DNA of 64,000 nt from Mycobacterium heidelbergense (GTDB lineage: Bacteria > Actinomycetota > Actinomycetes > Mycobacteriales > Mycobacteriaceae), in contig NZ_AP022615.1 of the NCBI RefSeq assembly GCF_010730745.1, forward strand, positions 1,488,001-1,552,000. The letters are read 5' to 3'. Below the pieces are notes generated by a model, which made no database searches, was not told where the DNA came from, and saw only the letters and a list, made by a program, of their open reading frames with translations. Positions 24,205-33,284 of the stretch are shown in pieces (the first letter of the stretch is position 1; each line of letters starts with the position of its first letter). The translations under genes were made by a program, and so were the position numbers.

Positions 24205-26302
24205 GGCTACCCTGCGCCTGGATCGCGGTGATGGCGACCGTGTTCACGATGTCTTCGACGAGCGCGCCCCGGGACAGATCGTTCACCGGCTTGCGCAACC
24301 CCTGCAGCACCGGGCCGATCGCGATCGCCCCGGCGCTGCGCTGCACCGCCTTGTAGGTGTTGTTGCCGGTGTTCAGGTCGGGGAATATCAGCACCGTGGC
24401 GCGACCGGCCACCGGCGAATCGCCCAGCTTGGTCGCCGCGACCGACGGGTCTATCGCGGCGTCGTACTGGATGGGTCCCTCGACCGGCAGCCGAGGATCC
24501 CGCCGCCGCACCAACTCCGTTGCCGCCCTGACCTTGTCGACGTCCGCCCCGGCGCCGGAGTCACCGGTCGAGTAGGACAGCATGGCCACCCGCGGCTCGA
24601 TGCCGAACCGCGCCGCGGTGCGCGCGGAGCTGATCGCGATGTCGGCCAGCTGTTCGGACGTGGGATTCGGGATGATCGCGCAGTCGCCATAGACCAGCAC
24701 CCGGTCGGGCAGGCACATGAAGAAGATGCTGGACACGGTGGAGACGTCGGGAGCGGTCTTGATGATCTCGAATGCCGGCCGAACGGTGTGCGCCGTGGTG
24801 TGCGCGGCGCCGGACACCATGCCGTCGACCATGCCGTTGTAGACCATCATGGTCCCGAAATACGTGGCGTCGCCCATGATCTCGCCGGCCTGCTCGACGG
24901 TGACGCCCTTCGCCCTGCGCAACTGGGCGTACTGGCCGGCGAACCGGTGACGCAATTCGCCGGCACGCGGGTCGATCACCTTCGCGTCGTCCAGGTTCAC
25001 ACCGAGTTCCGCTGAGCGCAGCCGGATTTGGGCTTCGTCGCCCAGTATGGTCAGGTCGGCGACGCGGCGCCGCAGCAGGCGACCGGCGGACTTGAGGATG
25101 CGGTCGTCGTGGCCTTCGGGAAGGACGATGTGCTTGCGATCCGAACGGGCCCGCAGCTGCAGCTGGTGGGTGAACATCTGCGGGGTGGTCACGGTGGGGA
25201 TCGAAATGGCAAGCCGCGCCAGCAGATCCGTGATGTCGACGTGGCGGTCCATCAGTTCCAGCGCGGTGTCGATCTTGCGCTGCGAGGTGGCCGTCACCCG
25301 GCCGCGGGCCGCGGCGGCCGCGCCGGCCGTGTCGTAGGTGCCCAGCGGGGTGGCGATGATCGGCAGCCGCAGGTGCAGACCCGAAACCAGGGCCGCGATC
25401 GACGGGTGCAGCTCGAACCCGCCGTTGAGGACAAGGCACGACAGCGACGGAAACCCCTCGGCCGCGTGGGCGCTCGCGACGGCGAGCACCACGTCCGAGC
25501 GGTCGCCGGGGGTGATGACCGCCATGCCGTCGCGCAGCCGCTCCAGCACGTGGTCGGCGGTCATCCCGGCGACCAGCACGCCGGTGACCTCGCGTTCGGT
25601 CAGCGACGCCTCACCGCTGACCGGCGTCCCGTTCACGGCCCGCTCCAGTTCGGCGACCGTCGGCGCCGACAGCAGCGGCTCGTCCGGCAGCACGTAGCTG
25701 GGCGGGGCGAACGCGCGCAGCGCCTCGGCGACGGCCGCGACCTCCGCCGGCTCGCACCGGTTGGCCACCACCGCCGCGGTGACGGCGTGCTGCGCGGCCA
25801 GCTCCGCCAGGCAGGCCTCGACGATGCCGGCGACCTCGTCGGCGGTGCGGCCTTTCCCGCTGACCGTCAACAACACCGGCGCGCCGAGGTTCACCGCGAT
25901 CCGCGCGTTGAGCGACAGCTCCGCGGGCCTCGCCACGTCGGTGTAGTCGCTGCCGACGATCACCACCACGTCGCAGGCCTGCGCCATCTCGTGGTAGGAG
26001 TCGACGATGCTGGCGAGCGCGGCGTCGCCGTCGGCGTGCAGCTGCTGGTACGTCACACCGACGCACTGCTCGTAGGACAAGCCCGCGGTGGTGTGCTCCA
26101 GCAACAGTTCCAGGATGTAGTCGCGGTCCTCGCCGGGGGCTTGGGGCCCGCCGGGAAGCCGCGTGATCGGCCGGAAGACACCGACCCTGGCGACCGTCGC
26201 GGTCAGCCGGTGCAGGAGCCCCAGCGCGATCGTCGACTTGCCGGTCTCGGGCTCGGGCGCGGCGATATAGATGGCCTTGGATAAAGGCCCGGTTTCAGCC
26301 AA
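24197..26302 (-). CDS. pta: Phosphate acetyltransferase
   Basis: A 701-residue three-domain enzyme converting acetyl-CoA + phosphate into acetyl phosphate + CoA. An N-terminal P-loop-like domain (YIAAPEPETGKSTIALGLL) is followed by a DRTGG domain (about 210-330) and the catalytic PTA domain (about 375-700; VLPEGHDDRILKSAGRLL, MVSGAAHTTAHTVRPAFE, IIPNPTSEQLADIAI). The ORF begins with TTG at 26302, overlapping the fgd1 stop by 8 bp; this extends a few residues beyond the M. tuberculosis start, so an internal start is possible. Together with ackA it makes or uses acetate. Confidence 0.95.
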   Translation of the reverse strand: MAETGPLSKAIYIAAPEPETGKSTIALGLLHRLTATVARVGVFRPITRLPGGPQAPGEDRDYILELLLEHTTAGLSYEQCVGVTYQQLHADGDAALASIVDSYHEMAQACDVVVIVGSDYTDVARPAELSLNARIAVNLGAPVLLTVSGKGRTADEVAGIVEACLAELAAQHAVTAAVVANRCEPAEVAAVAEALRAFAPPSYVLPDEPLLSAPTVAELERAVNGTPVSGEASLTEREVTGVLVAGMTADHVLERLRDGMAVITPGDRSDVVLAVASAHAAEGFPSLSCLVLNGGFELHPSIAALVSGLHLRLPIIATPLGTYDTAGAAAAARGRVTATSQRKIDTALELMDRHVDITDLLARLAISIPTVTTPQMFTHQLQLRARSDRKHIVLPEGHDDRILKSAGRLLRRRVADLTILGDEAQIRLRSAELGVNLDDAKVIDPRAGELRHRFAGQYAQLRRAKGVTVEQAGEIMGDATYFGTMMVYNGMVDGMVSGAAHTTAHTVRPAFEIIKTAPDVSTVSSIFFMCLPDRVLVYGDCAIIPNPTSEQLADIAISSARTAARFGIEPRVAMLSYSTGDSGAGADVDKVRAATELVRRRDPRLPVEGPIQYDAAIDPSVAATKLGDSPVAGRATVLIFPDLNTGNNTYKAVQRSAGAIAIGPVLQGLRKPVNDLSRGALVEDIVNTVAITAIQAQGSRG

Positions 26303-27305
26303 GTCGCCGCAGCCGTGGCGCCAGGTCCTTCTCGAAGAGGTCCAGGAACCGGCGTTGGTCGTGGCCGGGCGCGTGGAACACCAGGTGGTTGAGGCCCCAT
26401 TCCACGTACTGACCGACCTTTTCGACCGCCTCGTCGGGGTCCGACGCGACGATCCAGCGCTTGGCGACCTGCTCGATCGGCAGCGCGTCGGCGGCCTTCT
26501 CCATTTCGATCGGATCGTCGATGCTGTGCTTCTGCTCGGCGGTCAGCGACAGCGGCGCCCAGAACCGGGTGTTCTCCAGCGCCAGCTCCGGATCGGTGTC
26601 GTAGGAGATCTTGATCTCGATCATCCTGTCGATGTCGTCGACGTCGCGGTCGGCGGCCGCGGCGCCCTCCCGCACCGCCGGCATCAGCTTGTCCTTGTAG
26701 AGCTCCTCGCCCTTGCCGGAGGTGCAGATGAACCCGTCGCCGGCCCGTCCGGCGTATTTGGCCACCGCCGGGCCGCCGGCGGCGACGTAAATCGGGACGC
26801 CGCCCTCGGGCACGTCGTAAATCGAGGCGCCCTTGAGCCGGTAGTAGTCGCCGTCGAAATCAACGCGGTCGCCGCGCCACAGCTCGCGCATCAGCCGTAC
26901 CGATTCGCGCAGCCGGGCGAACCGCTCCTTGAACTCCGGCCACTCGCCCTGGTATCCGGTGGCGATCTCGTTCAGCGCCTCGCCGGTGCCCACGCCGAGG
27001 AAGATGCGGTTCGGGTAGAGGCACGCCATGGTGGCGAAGGCCTGCGCGATGACGGCCGGGTTGTACCGAAAGGTCGGGGTCAGCACCGAGGTGCCCAGCG
27101 TGATCCGCTTGGTGCGTTCGCCGACGGCGGTCATCCAGGCCAGCGAGAACGGGGCATGCCCGCCCTCGTGCCGCCACGGCTGGAAGTGGTCACTGACGGT
27201 TGCGCTGTCCATGCCGTGCCCCTCGGCGGCGACGGCCAGCTCGACGAGCTCGCGCGGGGCGAATTGTTCAGCGGACGCTTTGTATCCAAGTTTCAGTTCA
27301 GCCAC
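26295..27305 (-). CDS. fgd1: F420-dependent glucose-6-phosphate dehydrogenase
   Basis: A 336-residue luciferase-like TIM-barrel enzyme that oxidises glucose 6-phosphate and supplies reduced F420. Catalytic residues known for M. tuberculosis Fgd1 are in place: Asp39-His40, Trp44 and the Glu of GVGTGEALNE (about 109). Length equals Rv0407. Start is GTG at 27305. Reduced F420 supports nitro-prodrug activation and redox defence. First gene of an operon with pta and ackA, which overlap it successively. Confidence 0.97.
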   Translation of the reverse strand: MAELKLGYKASAEQFAPRELVELAVAAEGHGMDSATVSDHFQPWRHEGGHAPFSLAWMTAVGERTKRITLGTSVLTPTFRYNPAVIAQAFATMACLYPNRIFLGVGTGEALNEIATGYQGEWPEFKERFARLRESVRLMRELWRGDRVDFDGDYYRLKGASIYDVPEGGVPIYVAAGGPAVAKYAGRAGDGFICTSGKGEELYKDKLMPAVREGAAAADRDVDDIDRMIEIKISYDTDPELALENTRFWAPLSLTAEQKHSIDDPIEMEKAADALPIEQVAKRWIVASDPDEAVEKVGQYVEWGLNHLVFHAPGHDQRRFLDLFEKDLAPRLRRLG

Positions 27306-27378
27306 TCGTTATTTCTACTCCTCGTGGCGATCGCAAGCGCGGCGGAGCCGGGCGCAGCGGGTCGCCACGCATCAGACC

Positions 27379-27384
27379 TAAACT
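27379..27384 (+). promoter_or_regulatory. -10 box for the MBL-fold gene (leaderless)
   Basis: TAAACT lies seven bases before the ATG at 27392, the spacing expected when transcription begins at or next to the start codon. No Shine-Dalgarno sequence is present. No clear -35 box is seen. Confidence 0.5.
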
Positions 27385-27391
27385 CGCGGGC

Positions 27392-28150
27392 ATGGCCCAC
27401 CAGTCATCCAAGGCGCCGAGGCTTGTTCAGGTCACCGACACCGTGCACCTCGCCCGGGGGCAGGCCGTGAATTGGGTGCTGGTCGCCGACGACACGGGAG
27501 TCATGCTGATCGACGCCGGCTATCCCGGCGACCGCGACGACGTGCTGGCCTCGCTGCGGGGGCTGGGCTACGAGGCCGGCGACGTGCGCGCGATCCTGCT
27601 GACGCACGCGCACATCGACCACCTCGGCTCGGCGATCTGGTTCGCCGAAGAGCACGGCACCCCGGTCTATTGCCACGCCGATGAAGTGCCTCACGCCAAG
27701 CGCGAATACCTCGAGCAGGCCTCGGTTTTCGATGTGGCACTGCGCATCTGGCGTCCCCGATGGGCGGTGTGGGGCGTCCACGTGCTGCGCAGCGGCGGCC
27801 TGATCCGCGACGGCATCCCGTCGGCCCGGCCGCTGACCGCCGAGGTGGCCGCCGGGTTGCCCGGCCGCCCGACGCCCATCGCGACGCCGGGGCACACCGG
27901 CGGGCACTGCTCGTATGTCGTCGACGGCGTGCTGGCCAGCGGCGACGCGCTGATAACCGGCCACCCGCTGCTGCGTCACGGTGGGCCGCAGCTGCTTCCG
28001 GCGGTGTTCAGCCACAACCAACAGGATTGCCTGCGCAGCCTGGACGCGCTGGCCCTGCTGGACGCCGACGTGCTGCTGCCCGGTCACGGCGACGTGTGGC
28101 GCGGCCCGATCCGCGAGGCGACGCAAGCGGCACTTGCGTTGGCTCATTGA
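27392..28150 (+). CDS. Metallo-beta-lactamase-fold hydrolase
   Basis: A 252-residue MBL-fold enzyme like M. tuberculosis Rv0406c, which lies beside fgd1 there too. The dinuclear zinc motif is LTHAHIDHLGSA (HxHxDH, about residues 72-77), with further ligands in ATPGHTGGHCSY (His), ASGDALITGHP (Asp) and LLPGHGDVW (His). It hydrolyses an unknown ester, amide or thioester substrate in the cytosol; no signal peptide is present. It is divergent from fgd1, starts without a leader, and converges on the GNAT gene across a palindromic repeat. Confidence 0.9.
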   Translation: MAHQSSKAPRLVQVTDTVHLARGQAVNWVLVADDTGVMLIDAGYPGDRDDVLASLRGLGYEAGDVRAILLTHAHIDHLGSAIWFAEEHGTPVYCHADEVPHAKREYLEQASVFDVALRIWRPRWAVWGVHVLRSGGLIRDGIPSARPLTAEVAAGLPGRPTPIATPGHTGGHCSYVVDGVLASGDALITGHPLLRHGGPQLLPAVFSHNQQDCLRSLDALALLDADVLLPGHGDVWRGPIREATQAALALAH

Positions 28151-28162
28151 ATGTGGGTCCTG

Positions 28163-28228
28163 GGCGTCGAGTGTGAACGTAGGGCGGGGATTTCGCGATT
28201 CTGACGCCGTGGGTGCACACTCGACGCC
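28163..28228. terminator. Intergenic palindrome after the MBL-fold gene
   Basis: GGCGTCGAGTGTG (28163-28175) is repeated exactly inverted as CACACTCGACGCC (28216-28228), with AGGGCGGGG in between. It lies between convergent genes and belongs to the family of hairpins at 21978, 52265 and 55456. A further partial copy (GCGCACGCT) follows to 28245. A bidirectional terminator role is likely. Downstream to 28328 no gene is seen. Confidence 0.65.
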
Positions 28229-28328
28229 GTGAGCGCACGCTAGCCCGCGGGCCCGGGCCGCATCCACCACATCGCTTGCGCCGCAGGCGAAGACGAGCGC
28301 AGTGCGACGCCCGGGCGCAACGGGCCGG

Positions 28329-28805
28329 TCATGCCAGCCACTTCTCGAACGCGATCGGATGAAACGGCCCCCAGGACGGCATGGGTTCGGCGGCCACCCG
28401 GGTGTAGCCGGTGGCGTCGTAGAGCGCCTCGGCCTCGGGTTGACGACTCCCGGTGATCAGGTACAGCCGCCGGTACCCGCGCGCGGCGGCCTCCGCCTCC
28501 AGCGCCGCCAGCAGCGCCCTCGCGTACCCGCGGCGACGATGCGCGCGGTCGGTCCAGATCCGCTTGAGTTCGGCGGTGTCGTCGTCGAAACGCCGAAACG
28601 CCCCGCCGGTGACCGGCGCGCCGTGCAACACGCCGATCAGCAAGCCGCCGTCGGGCGCCGCCAACTCGTCGGCCGGCACCGGCAGCCAGGCCAAATGCGC
28701 GTCGGGCGTGCCGCCGTAGCGCTGCGCGTACTCGACGGCGAGCTCGGCCAAAAGCGGCCGGGCCAGCGGGTCGTCGTGGGTAGCCGACACGAACTCGAGC
28801 GCCAT
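28329..28805 (-). CDS. GNAT-family N-acetyltransferase
   Basis: A 158-residue acetyl-CoA-dependent acyltransferase. The acetyl-CoA binding motif A is KRIWTDRAHRRRGYARALLAALE (R-x-x-G-Y/x-A; about residues 90-112 here given in part), with YLITGSRQPEAEALYDATGYTRV as motif B; this last part is typical of GNATs. Substrate unknown. ATG at 28805 with AGG just upstream is chosen; the open frame to 28862 overlaps the methyltransferase. Third gene of a DUF3054-methyltransferase-GNAT operon, 10 bp after the methyltransferase. Confidence 0.83.
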   Translation of the reverse strand: MALEFVSATHDDPLARPLLAELAVEYAQRYGGTPDAHLAWLPVPADELAAPDGGLLIGVLHGAPVTGGAFRRFDDDTAELKRIWTDRAHRRRGYARALLAALEAEAAARGYRRLYLITGSRQPEAEALYDATGYTRVAAEPMPSWGPFHPIAFEKWLA

Positions 28806-28815
28806 CACCTCACGT

Positions 28816-29745
28816 CTAACGCTCGTCGGCGGGAAGCATTCCGAGCCGAACCGCGGTGACATAAGCCGGGACGACGGCCAGGTCGCCGGGGCCGCCGCGC
28901 CACAGTCCGGCCAACCCCATGCCGGTCAGCAGTTCGACGACGTTCCGCTCGACCGTCTCCCAGCCGTGCGCCGCCAGATACTCGGGCACGTGGACGTATT
29001 CGCCCGGGTAGGTCAGGCTGGCCAGGTCGACGTCCAGGCCGTGTTGTCGCCAGCCGTCGACGAACGCCCGCCCCGCCTCGAGGTGCATGGGCGTCCAGGT
29101 GGGCATGTGATCGGCGGCGAGCCGGCTGCCGGCCGCGCTTGCCGCCGTGACGTCGCGCAGCAGCCGCTTCTGCGCGTCGGGCGGTAGGTAGCCGACCAGC
29201 AATTGCTCGGCGATCCACACCGTCGGCTGAGCCTCGTCAAAACCGACCCGCCGCAGCGCCGCCAGCCAATCCTGACGCAGGTCGATGCCCACCGCGCAAC
29301 GGTTCGCGGCCAGCCTGGCGCCCAGCCCGCGCAGCAGTTCGCTCTTGAAGTCGAGCACCTGCGGGCGATCGATCTCGTACACCGTGGTCCCCGGCGGCCA
29401 CCACAGCCGGTACGGCCGAGTGTCGAGACCCGATGCCAGCAGCACCACTTGGCGGATGCCCGCCCGTCCCGCGGCGGCCAGATAGTCGTCCAGGAATCGG
29501 GTGTGCGCGGCGAGGATGTCGATGAGCCCGGTCATGACCGCGCTTTCGCCGTCGCCGGTCGAGAACCGCTCGTCGTTGACCACCCGGATGAAGTACTCCA
29601 CCCCCACGGCACGCACCAGCCGCTTGGCGAACGCGTCGTGCATCAGCCCCTTGTTGTTGGCGACGGCCCTGGCGACGGCGCCGAATGTCGCGGTCACCCC
29701 GACGCCGGTGGCCGGATCCCAGGTGTCGTCGTCCTTTCGCGCCAT
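28816..29745 (-). CDS. SAM-dependent methyltransferase (mycobacterial TIGR00027/Ppm-LCM type)
   Basis: A 309-residue member of the large mycobacterial methyltransferase family with leucine-carboxyl-methyltransferase fold (M. tuberculosis relatives such as Rv0145, Rv3399). The SAM site is VVLLASGLDTRPYRLWWP (about 100-117), followed by TVYEIDRPQVLDFKSELL and the acidic WIAEQLLVGYLPP. Its N-terminus GVTATFGAVARA is also characteristic. Substrates in this family are largely unknown, often presumed to be lipids or polyketides. The gene lies 6 bp downstream of DUF3054. Confidence 0.88.
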   Translation of the reverse strand: MARKDDDTWDPATGVGVTATFGAVARAVANNKGLMHDAFAKRLVRAVGVEYFIRVVNDERFSTGDGESAVMTGLIDILAAHTRFLDDYLAAAGRAGIRQVVLLASGLDTRPYRLWWPPGTTVYEIDRPQVLDFKSELLRGLGARLAANRCAVGIDLRQDWLAALRRVGFDEAQPTVWIAEQLLVGYLPPDAQKRLLRDVTAASAAGSRLAADHMPTWTPMHLEAGRAFVDGWRQHGLDVDLASLTYPGEYVHVPEYLAAHGWETVERNVVELLTGMGLAGLWRGGPGDLAVVPAYVTAVRLGMLPADER

Positions 29746-29751
29746 CGTCGG

Positions 29752-30114
29752 TCAGGCGCCGGAGCGGCGCCGCACGGCCAGCCCGACGACCGCTCGCCAA
29801 CCCAGCAACAGAACCGCGGTGACCGACGCGGCCACCACCACGAAGCTCGCCGCCACCCCCGCCGAGCTGGCCTTGCGCAGCGCCATGCCGACCGCCACGG
29901 TGCACAGCCAGACGATCACCCCGGTGGGCGCCAGCGCGGTGGGTTGCCGCCACGCCCGGGACGCCAACCAGCCGACGACGGTTCCGGCGAGGAACGGCCA
30001 TGCCGTCGTCGCGACGCCGGCGATGCCGAGTCCCTCGTCGTGGCTGCGGCGCCCGGCGGCGCAGAACACCAGCACGGCGATGACGTCCATGGCTAACCAC
30101 GCCGGCCGTCGCAT
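29752..30114 (-). CDS. DUF3054 membrane protein
   Basis: A 120-residue integral membrane protein with four predicted helices (about 6-20, 38-50, 63-80, 87-108). The family signature RRSHDEGLGIAGVATTAWPFLAG is seen at about 22-45. M. tuberculosis Rv0401, next to fadE7 there, is similar in size and position. Function unknown. It is the first gene of the minus-strand operon and is divergent from the SDR gene, 69 bp apart. Confidence 0.78.
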   Translation of the reverse strand: MRRPAWLAMDVIAVLVFCAAGRRSHDEGLGIAGVATTAWPFLAGTVVGWLASRAWRQPTALAPTGVIVWLCTVAVGMALRKASSAGVAASFVVVAASVTAVLLLGWRAVVGLAVRRRSGA

Positions 30115-30145
30115 GCAGCGAGACTACCGGGCCGGGCCGGGATTC

Positions 30146-30175
30146 TTGACCCCGCGACCGGGGTGAACCTAGATT
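30146..30175 (+). promoter_or_regulatory. Promoter and operator of the SDR-fadE7-fadE-tetR operon
   Basis: TTGACC (30146-30151) and TAGATT (30170-30175) are separated by 18 bp, a near-ideal sigma-A promoter with the start point at the ATG 30184. Overlapping it is an inverted repeat, TTGACCCCG-cgac-CGGGGTGAA (30146-30167, 8 of 9 paired). The repeat covers the -35 box and spacer, as expected of a repressor such as the TetR protein at the end of the operon. Confidence 0.6.
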
Positions 30176-30183
30176 CGTCTGCA

Positions 30184-30930
30184 ATGAATGCCCATTCACA
30201 AGGCCGGCTCGCGGTGGTGACCGGCGCCGGGTCGGGGATCGGCAGGGCGATAGCGCTGGCGTTCGCCGCGCGGGGCGACCGCGTTGTGGCCGCCGATCTC
30301 GACGAGGCAGCGGCGACGGCCACCGCCAAGGAGCAACCCGAGCTGATCACCGCGCTGCCCGTCGACGTCGCCGACCCCGCCCGGGTCGACGCGCTGTGCG
30401 ACCGGACCCACGCGCAGGTCGGCGTGCCCACCATCGTGGTCAACGCCGCCGGCTGGGACCGCACCGACCAATTCCTCAATGCCACACCGGAATTCGCGGC
30501 CAAGGTGGTGGCCATCAACTACCTGGGGCCGGTGCATGTCTGTCGTGCGTTCCTGCCGGGCATGATCGAGGCGGGGGCCGGCGGGCGCGTCGTCAACCTG
30601 GCCAGCGACGCGGGCCGCGTCGGCAGCGCGGGCGAAACGATCTACGCCGGCGCCAAGGGCGGGGTCATCGCGCTCACCAAATCGCTGGCCCGCGAGATGG
30701 CCCGCCACCAGATCACGGTCAACTGCGTGTGCCCCGGCCCGACGGACACGCCGCTGTTTCACGCGCAGCCGGAGAAATTGAAAGAGGCACTGGTCAAAGC
30801 GATTCCGTTCCGGCGGCTGGCCCGGCCCGAGGAGGTCGCCGCGCCGGTGCTGTTCTTCGCGTCCGACGCCGCGTCGTTCATCACCGGACAGGTGATCAGC
30901 GTCAGCGGTGGCCTCACAATGGCCGGCTAG
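30184..30930 (+). CDS. Short-chain dehydrogenase/reductase
   Basis: A 248-residue classical SDR. Cofactor motif TGAGSGIG (about 13-20), NAAG, catalytic Ser-Tyr-Lys in NLASDAG and ETIYAGAKGG, and the C-terminal SGGLTMAG. It resembles 2-hydroxyacyl or 3-hydroxyacyl-CoA dehydrogenases of ring or branched-chain acid catabolism (FabG/BadH-like). ATG at 30184 is leaderless behind a strong promoter; the ORF limit at 30163 lies within the promoter. First gene of the fadE operon, so it probably acts on the product made by the acyl-CoA dehydrogenases. Confidence 0.87.
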   Translation: MNAHSQGRLAVVTGAGSGIGRAIALAFAARGDRVVAADLDEAAATATAKEQPELITALPVDVADPARVDALCDRTHAQVGVPTIVVNAAGWDRTDQFLNATPEFAAKVVAINYLGPVHVCRAFLPGMIEAGAGGRVVNLASDAGRVGSAGETIYAGAKGGVIALTKSLAREMARHQITVNCVCPGPTDTPLFHAQPEKLKEALVKAIPFRRLARPEEVAAPVLFFASDAASFITGQVISVSGGLTMAG

Positions 30931-30946
30931 TGGCAGGCTGATTCCC

Positions 30947-32131
30947 ATGAGCACCGACGCGCCTCCCGCCTTCGACCGCGACGACCCCCTGAGCCTGGAC
31001 GCCTCCCTGTCCGGCGACGAGCTCGCCGTGCGCGACACCGTGCGAAAGTTCTGCGCCGAGCACGTCCTCCCCTACGTCGCCGAGTGGTTCGAGATCGGCG
31101 ACCTTCCGGTCCGCCAACTCGCCAAGCAGTTCGGCCAACTCGGCCTGCTCGGCATGCACCTGCACGGCTACGGCTGCGGCGGGGCCTCCGCGGTGCACTA
31201 CGGCCTGGCCTGTACCGAGCTGGAGGCCGCCGACTCCGGGGTGCGGTCGATGGTGTCGGTGCAGGGGTCGCTGGCGATGTTCGCCATCTGGAAGTTCGGC
31301 TCGGAGGAGCAGAAGCAGCGGTGGCTGCCCGGCATGGCCGCCGGCGAACTGCTCGGCTGCTTCGGGCTGACCGAACCCGACGTCGGATCCGACCCGGCGG
31401 CGATGAAAACCCGTGCGCGACGGGATGGTTCGGACTGGGTGCTGGACGGGCGCAAGATGTGGATCACCAACGGCTCGGTGGCCGACGTCGCGATCGTGTG
31501 GGCCGGCACCGACGACGGGATCCGCGGCTTCGTCGTCCCCACCGGCACCCCGGGCTTCACCGCCAACACGATTCACCACAAGCTGTCGCTGCGGGCATCG
31601 ATCACCAGCGAGCTGGTGCTCGACGACGTGCGGCTGCCCGCCGACGCGATGCTGCCCGACGCGAGAGGCCTGCGCGGCCCGCTGTCGTGCCTGTCGGAGG
31701 CGCGCTACGGCATCATCTGGGGATCGATGGGGGCGGCGCGGTCGGCCTGGCAGGCCGCGCTCGACTACGCCACGCAGCGCACCCAATTCGGCCGGCCCAT
31801 CGCCGGATTCCAGCTGACCCAGGCGAAACTCGTCGACATGGCGGTCGAGCTGCACAAGGGGCAGCTGCTCTCGCTGCACCTCGGCCGCCTCAAGGACGGC
31901 GCCGGGCTGCGCCCCGAACAGGTCAGCTTCGGCAAGCTCAACAACACCCGCGAGGCCCTCGAGATCTGCCGGACCGCGCGAACCATATTGGGCGGCAACG
32001 GGATATCGCTGGAATACCCGGTCATCCGACACATGGTGAACCTGGAATCGGTGCTCACCTACGAGGGCACCCCGGAGATGCACCAGCTCGTCCTCGGCCA
32101 GGCGTTCACCGGCAGCGACGCCTTCCGCTGA
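30947..32131 (+). CDS. fadE7: Acyl-CoA dehydrogenase FadE7 (glutaryl-CoA dehydrogenase-like)
   Basis: A 394-residue FAD enzyme that inserts a trans double bond into acyl-CoA. Signatures: CFGLTEPDVGSDPAAMKT (FAD region, about 140-157), KMWITNGSVADV, QFGRPIAGFQLTQAKLVDM and the catalytic Glu in TYEGTPEMHQLVLG. The pattern, including an N-terminal RDTVRKFC, resembles glutaryl-CoA dehydrogenases, as for M. tuberculosis Rv0400c. ATG at 30947 is 16 bp after the SDR stop. It is in one operon with the SDR, a second fadE and a tetR gene. Confidence 0.9.
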   Translation: MSTDAPPAFDRDDPLSLDASLSGDELAVRDTVRKFCAEHVLPYVAEWFEIGDLPVRQLAKQFGQLGLLGMHLHGYGCGGASAVHYGLACTELEAADSGVRSMVSVQGSLAMFAIWKFGSEEQKQRWLPGMAAGELLGCFGLTEPDVGSDPAAMKTRARRDGSDWVLDGRKMWITNGSVADVAIVWAGTDDGIRGFVVPTGTPGFTANTIHHKLSLRASITSELVLDDVRLPADAMLPDARGLRGPLSCLSEARYGIIWGSMGAARSAWQAALDYATQRTQFGRPIAGFQLTQAKLVDMAVELHKGQLLSLHLGRLKDGAGLRPEQVSFGKLNNTREALEICRTARTILGGNGISLEYPVIRHMVNLESVLTYEGTPEMHQLVLGQAFTGSDAFR

Positions 32132-32138
32132 TGAGCTG

Positions 32139-33284
32139 ATGAGCGGCCTGTCCTACCACCCAGAGCATCACCAGTTCCGGCGACTGGTACACGATTTCGT
32201 GTACCAGACCGTGGTCCCACTTCACGAACGTTGGGAAAAGGATGGCCAATGGGACCGCTCGCTGTTCGTCGAGGCGGGAAAGCTTGGGCTGCTGGGCTTT
32301 TCGGTGCCCGAGCACCTGGGCGGCCCGGGGGTGCGTGACTTTCGCTACAACGCGATCGTCATCGACGAGCTGCAGCGGGCCGGCGCGGCGGCCGAGGCCA
32401 TCGCCTTCACGCTGCAAAACGACGTGGTGCTGCCCTATCTCACCGACCTGACGACGCCCGAGCAGCAGCGGCGGTGGCTGCCCGGGGTGGTGACCGGCGA
32501 GACCGTGCTGGGCATCGCGATGACCGAGCCCGGCACCGGCAGCGACCTGGCCGGGATCCGCACCACCGCGGTGCGGGACGGCGACCATTACGTCGTCAAC
32601 GGCGCCAAGACGTTCATCTCCAACGGGCAGACCGGCGACCTGTTCGTGATCGCGGTGCGCACCTCGCCCGATCGGCACCAGGGGCTGTCGCTGCTGGTGG
32701 TCGACGCGGACACGCCGGGTTTTCGCCGGGGCCGCAACCTGGAGAAGATCGGCCTGCACGCCCAGGACACCAGCGAGCTCACCTTCACCGACATGCGGGT
32801 GCCCGTCGAGAACCTTCTTGAAGGGGAGGGCAAAGGTTTCTCTCAGCTGATGCGCAACCTGCCGCAGGAGCGGCTCGCGCTGGGGGTGGGCGCGGTGGCC
32901 GCCGCGGAGGGCGTCCTGGCCGAAACGCTGGACTACGTTAAGCAGCGCAAGGCGTTTGGCGCGCCGATCGGCAGCTTCCAGAACAGCCAGTTCGTGCTCG
33001 CCGAGCTGGCGACCGAAATCGACATCGCCCGAACGTATCTCGACGATTGCCTGACCGAGCACCTCGTCGGTTCGCTGACGGCCGCGCGGGCCGCGCGGCT
33101 GAAATGGTGGACCACCGACCTGCAGGTGCGGACCGCGGACCGCTGCCTGCAACTGCACGGCGGCTACGGCTACATGCGCGAGTACAGCGTGGCGCGCGCG
33201 TTCGTCGACGCCCGCATCCAGACGATCTACGGCGGGACCAACGAGATCATGAAGACGATCATCGCCAAGGACCTGGGCCTCTGA
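32139..33284 (+). CDS. Acyl-CoA dehydrogenase (second, FadE type)
   Basis: A 381-residue acyl-CoA dehydrogenase. Motifs: GIAMTEPGTGSDLAGIRTTA, KTFISNGQTGD, ERLALGVGAVAAAEG, KAFGAPIGSFQNSQF, and LQLHGGYGYMREY followed by IYGGTNEIMKTIIAKDLGL, with the acid in the usual place for short/long-chain dehydrogenases. Substrate chain length cannot be told. It starts 7 bp after fadE7 and its TGA overlaps the tetR ATG by one base. No immediate M. tuberculosis counterpart at this position is recalled, so it looks like a lineage-specific addition. Confidence 0.9.
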   Translation: MSGLSYHPEHHQFRRLVHDFVYQTVVPLHERWEKDGQWDRSLFVEAGKLGLLGFSVPEHLGGPGVRDFRYNAIVIDELQRAGAAAEAIAFTLQNDVVLPYLTDLTTPEQQRRWLPGVVTGETVLGIAMTEPGTGSDLAGIRTTAVRDGDHYVVNGAKTFISNGQTGDLFVIAVRTSPDRHQGLSLLVVDADTPGFRRGRNLEKIGLHAQDTSELTFTDMRVPVENLLEGEGKGFSQLMRNLPQERLALGVGAVAAAEGVLAETLDYVKQRKAFGAPIGSFQNSQFVLAELATEIDIARTYLDDCLTEHLVGSLTAARAARLKWWTTDLQVRTADRCLQLHGGYGYMREYSVARAFVDARIQTIYGGTNEIMKTIIAKDLGL

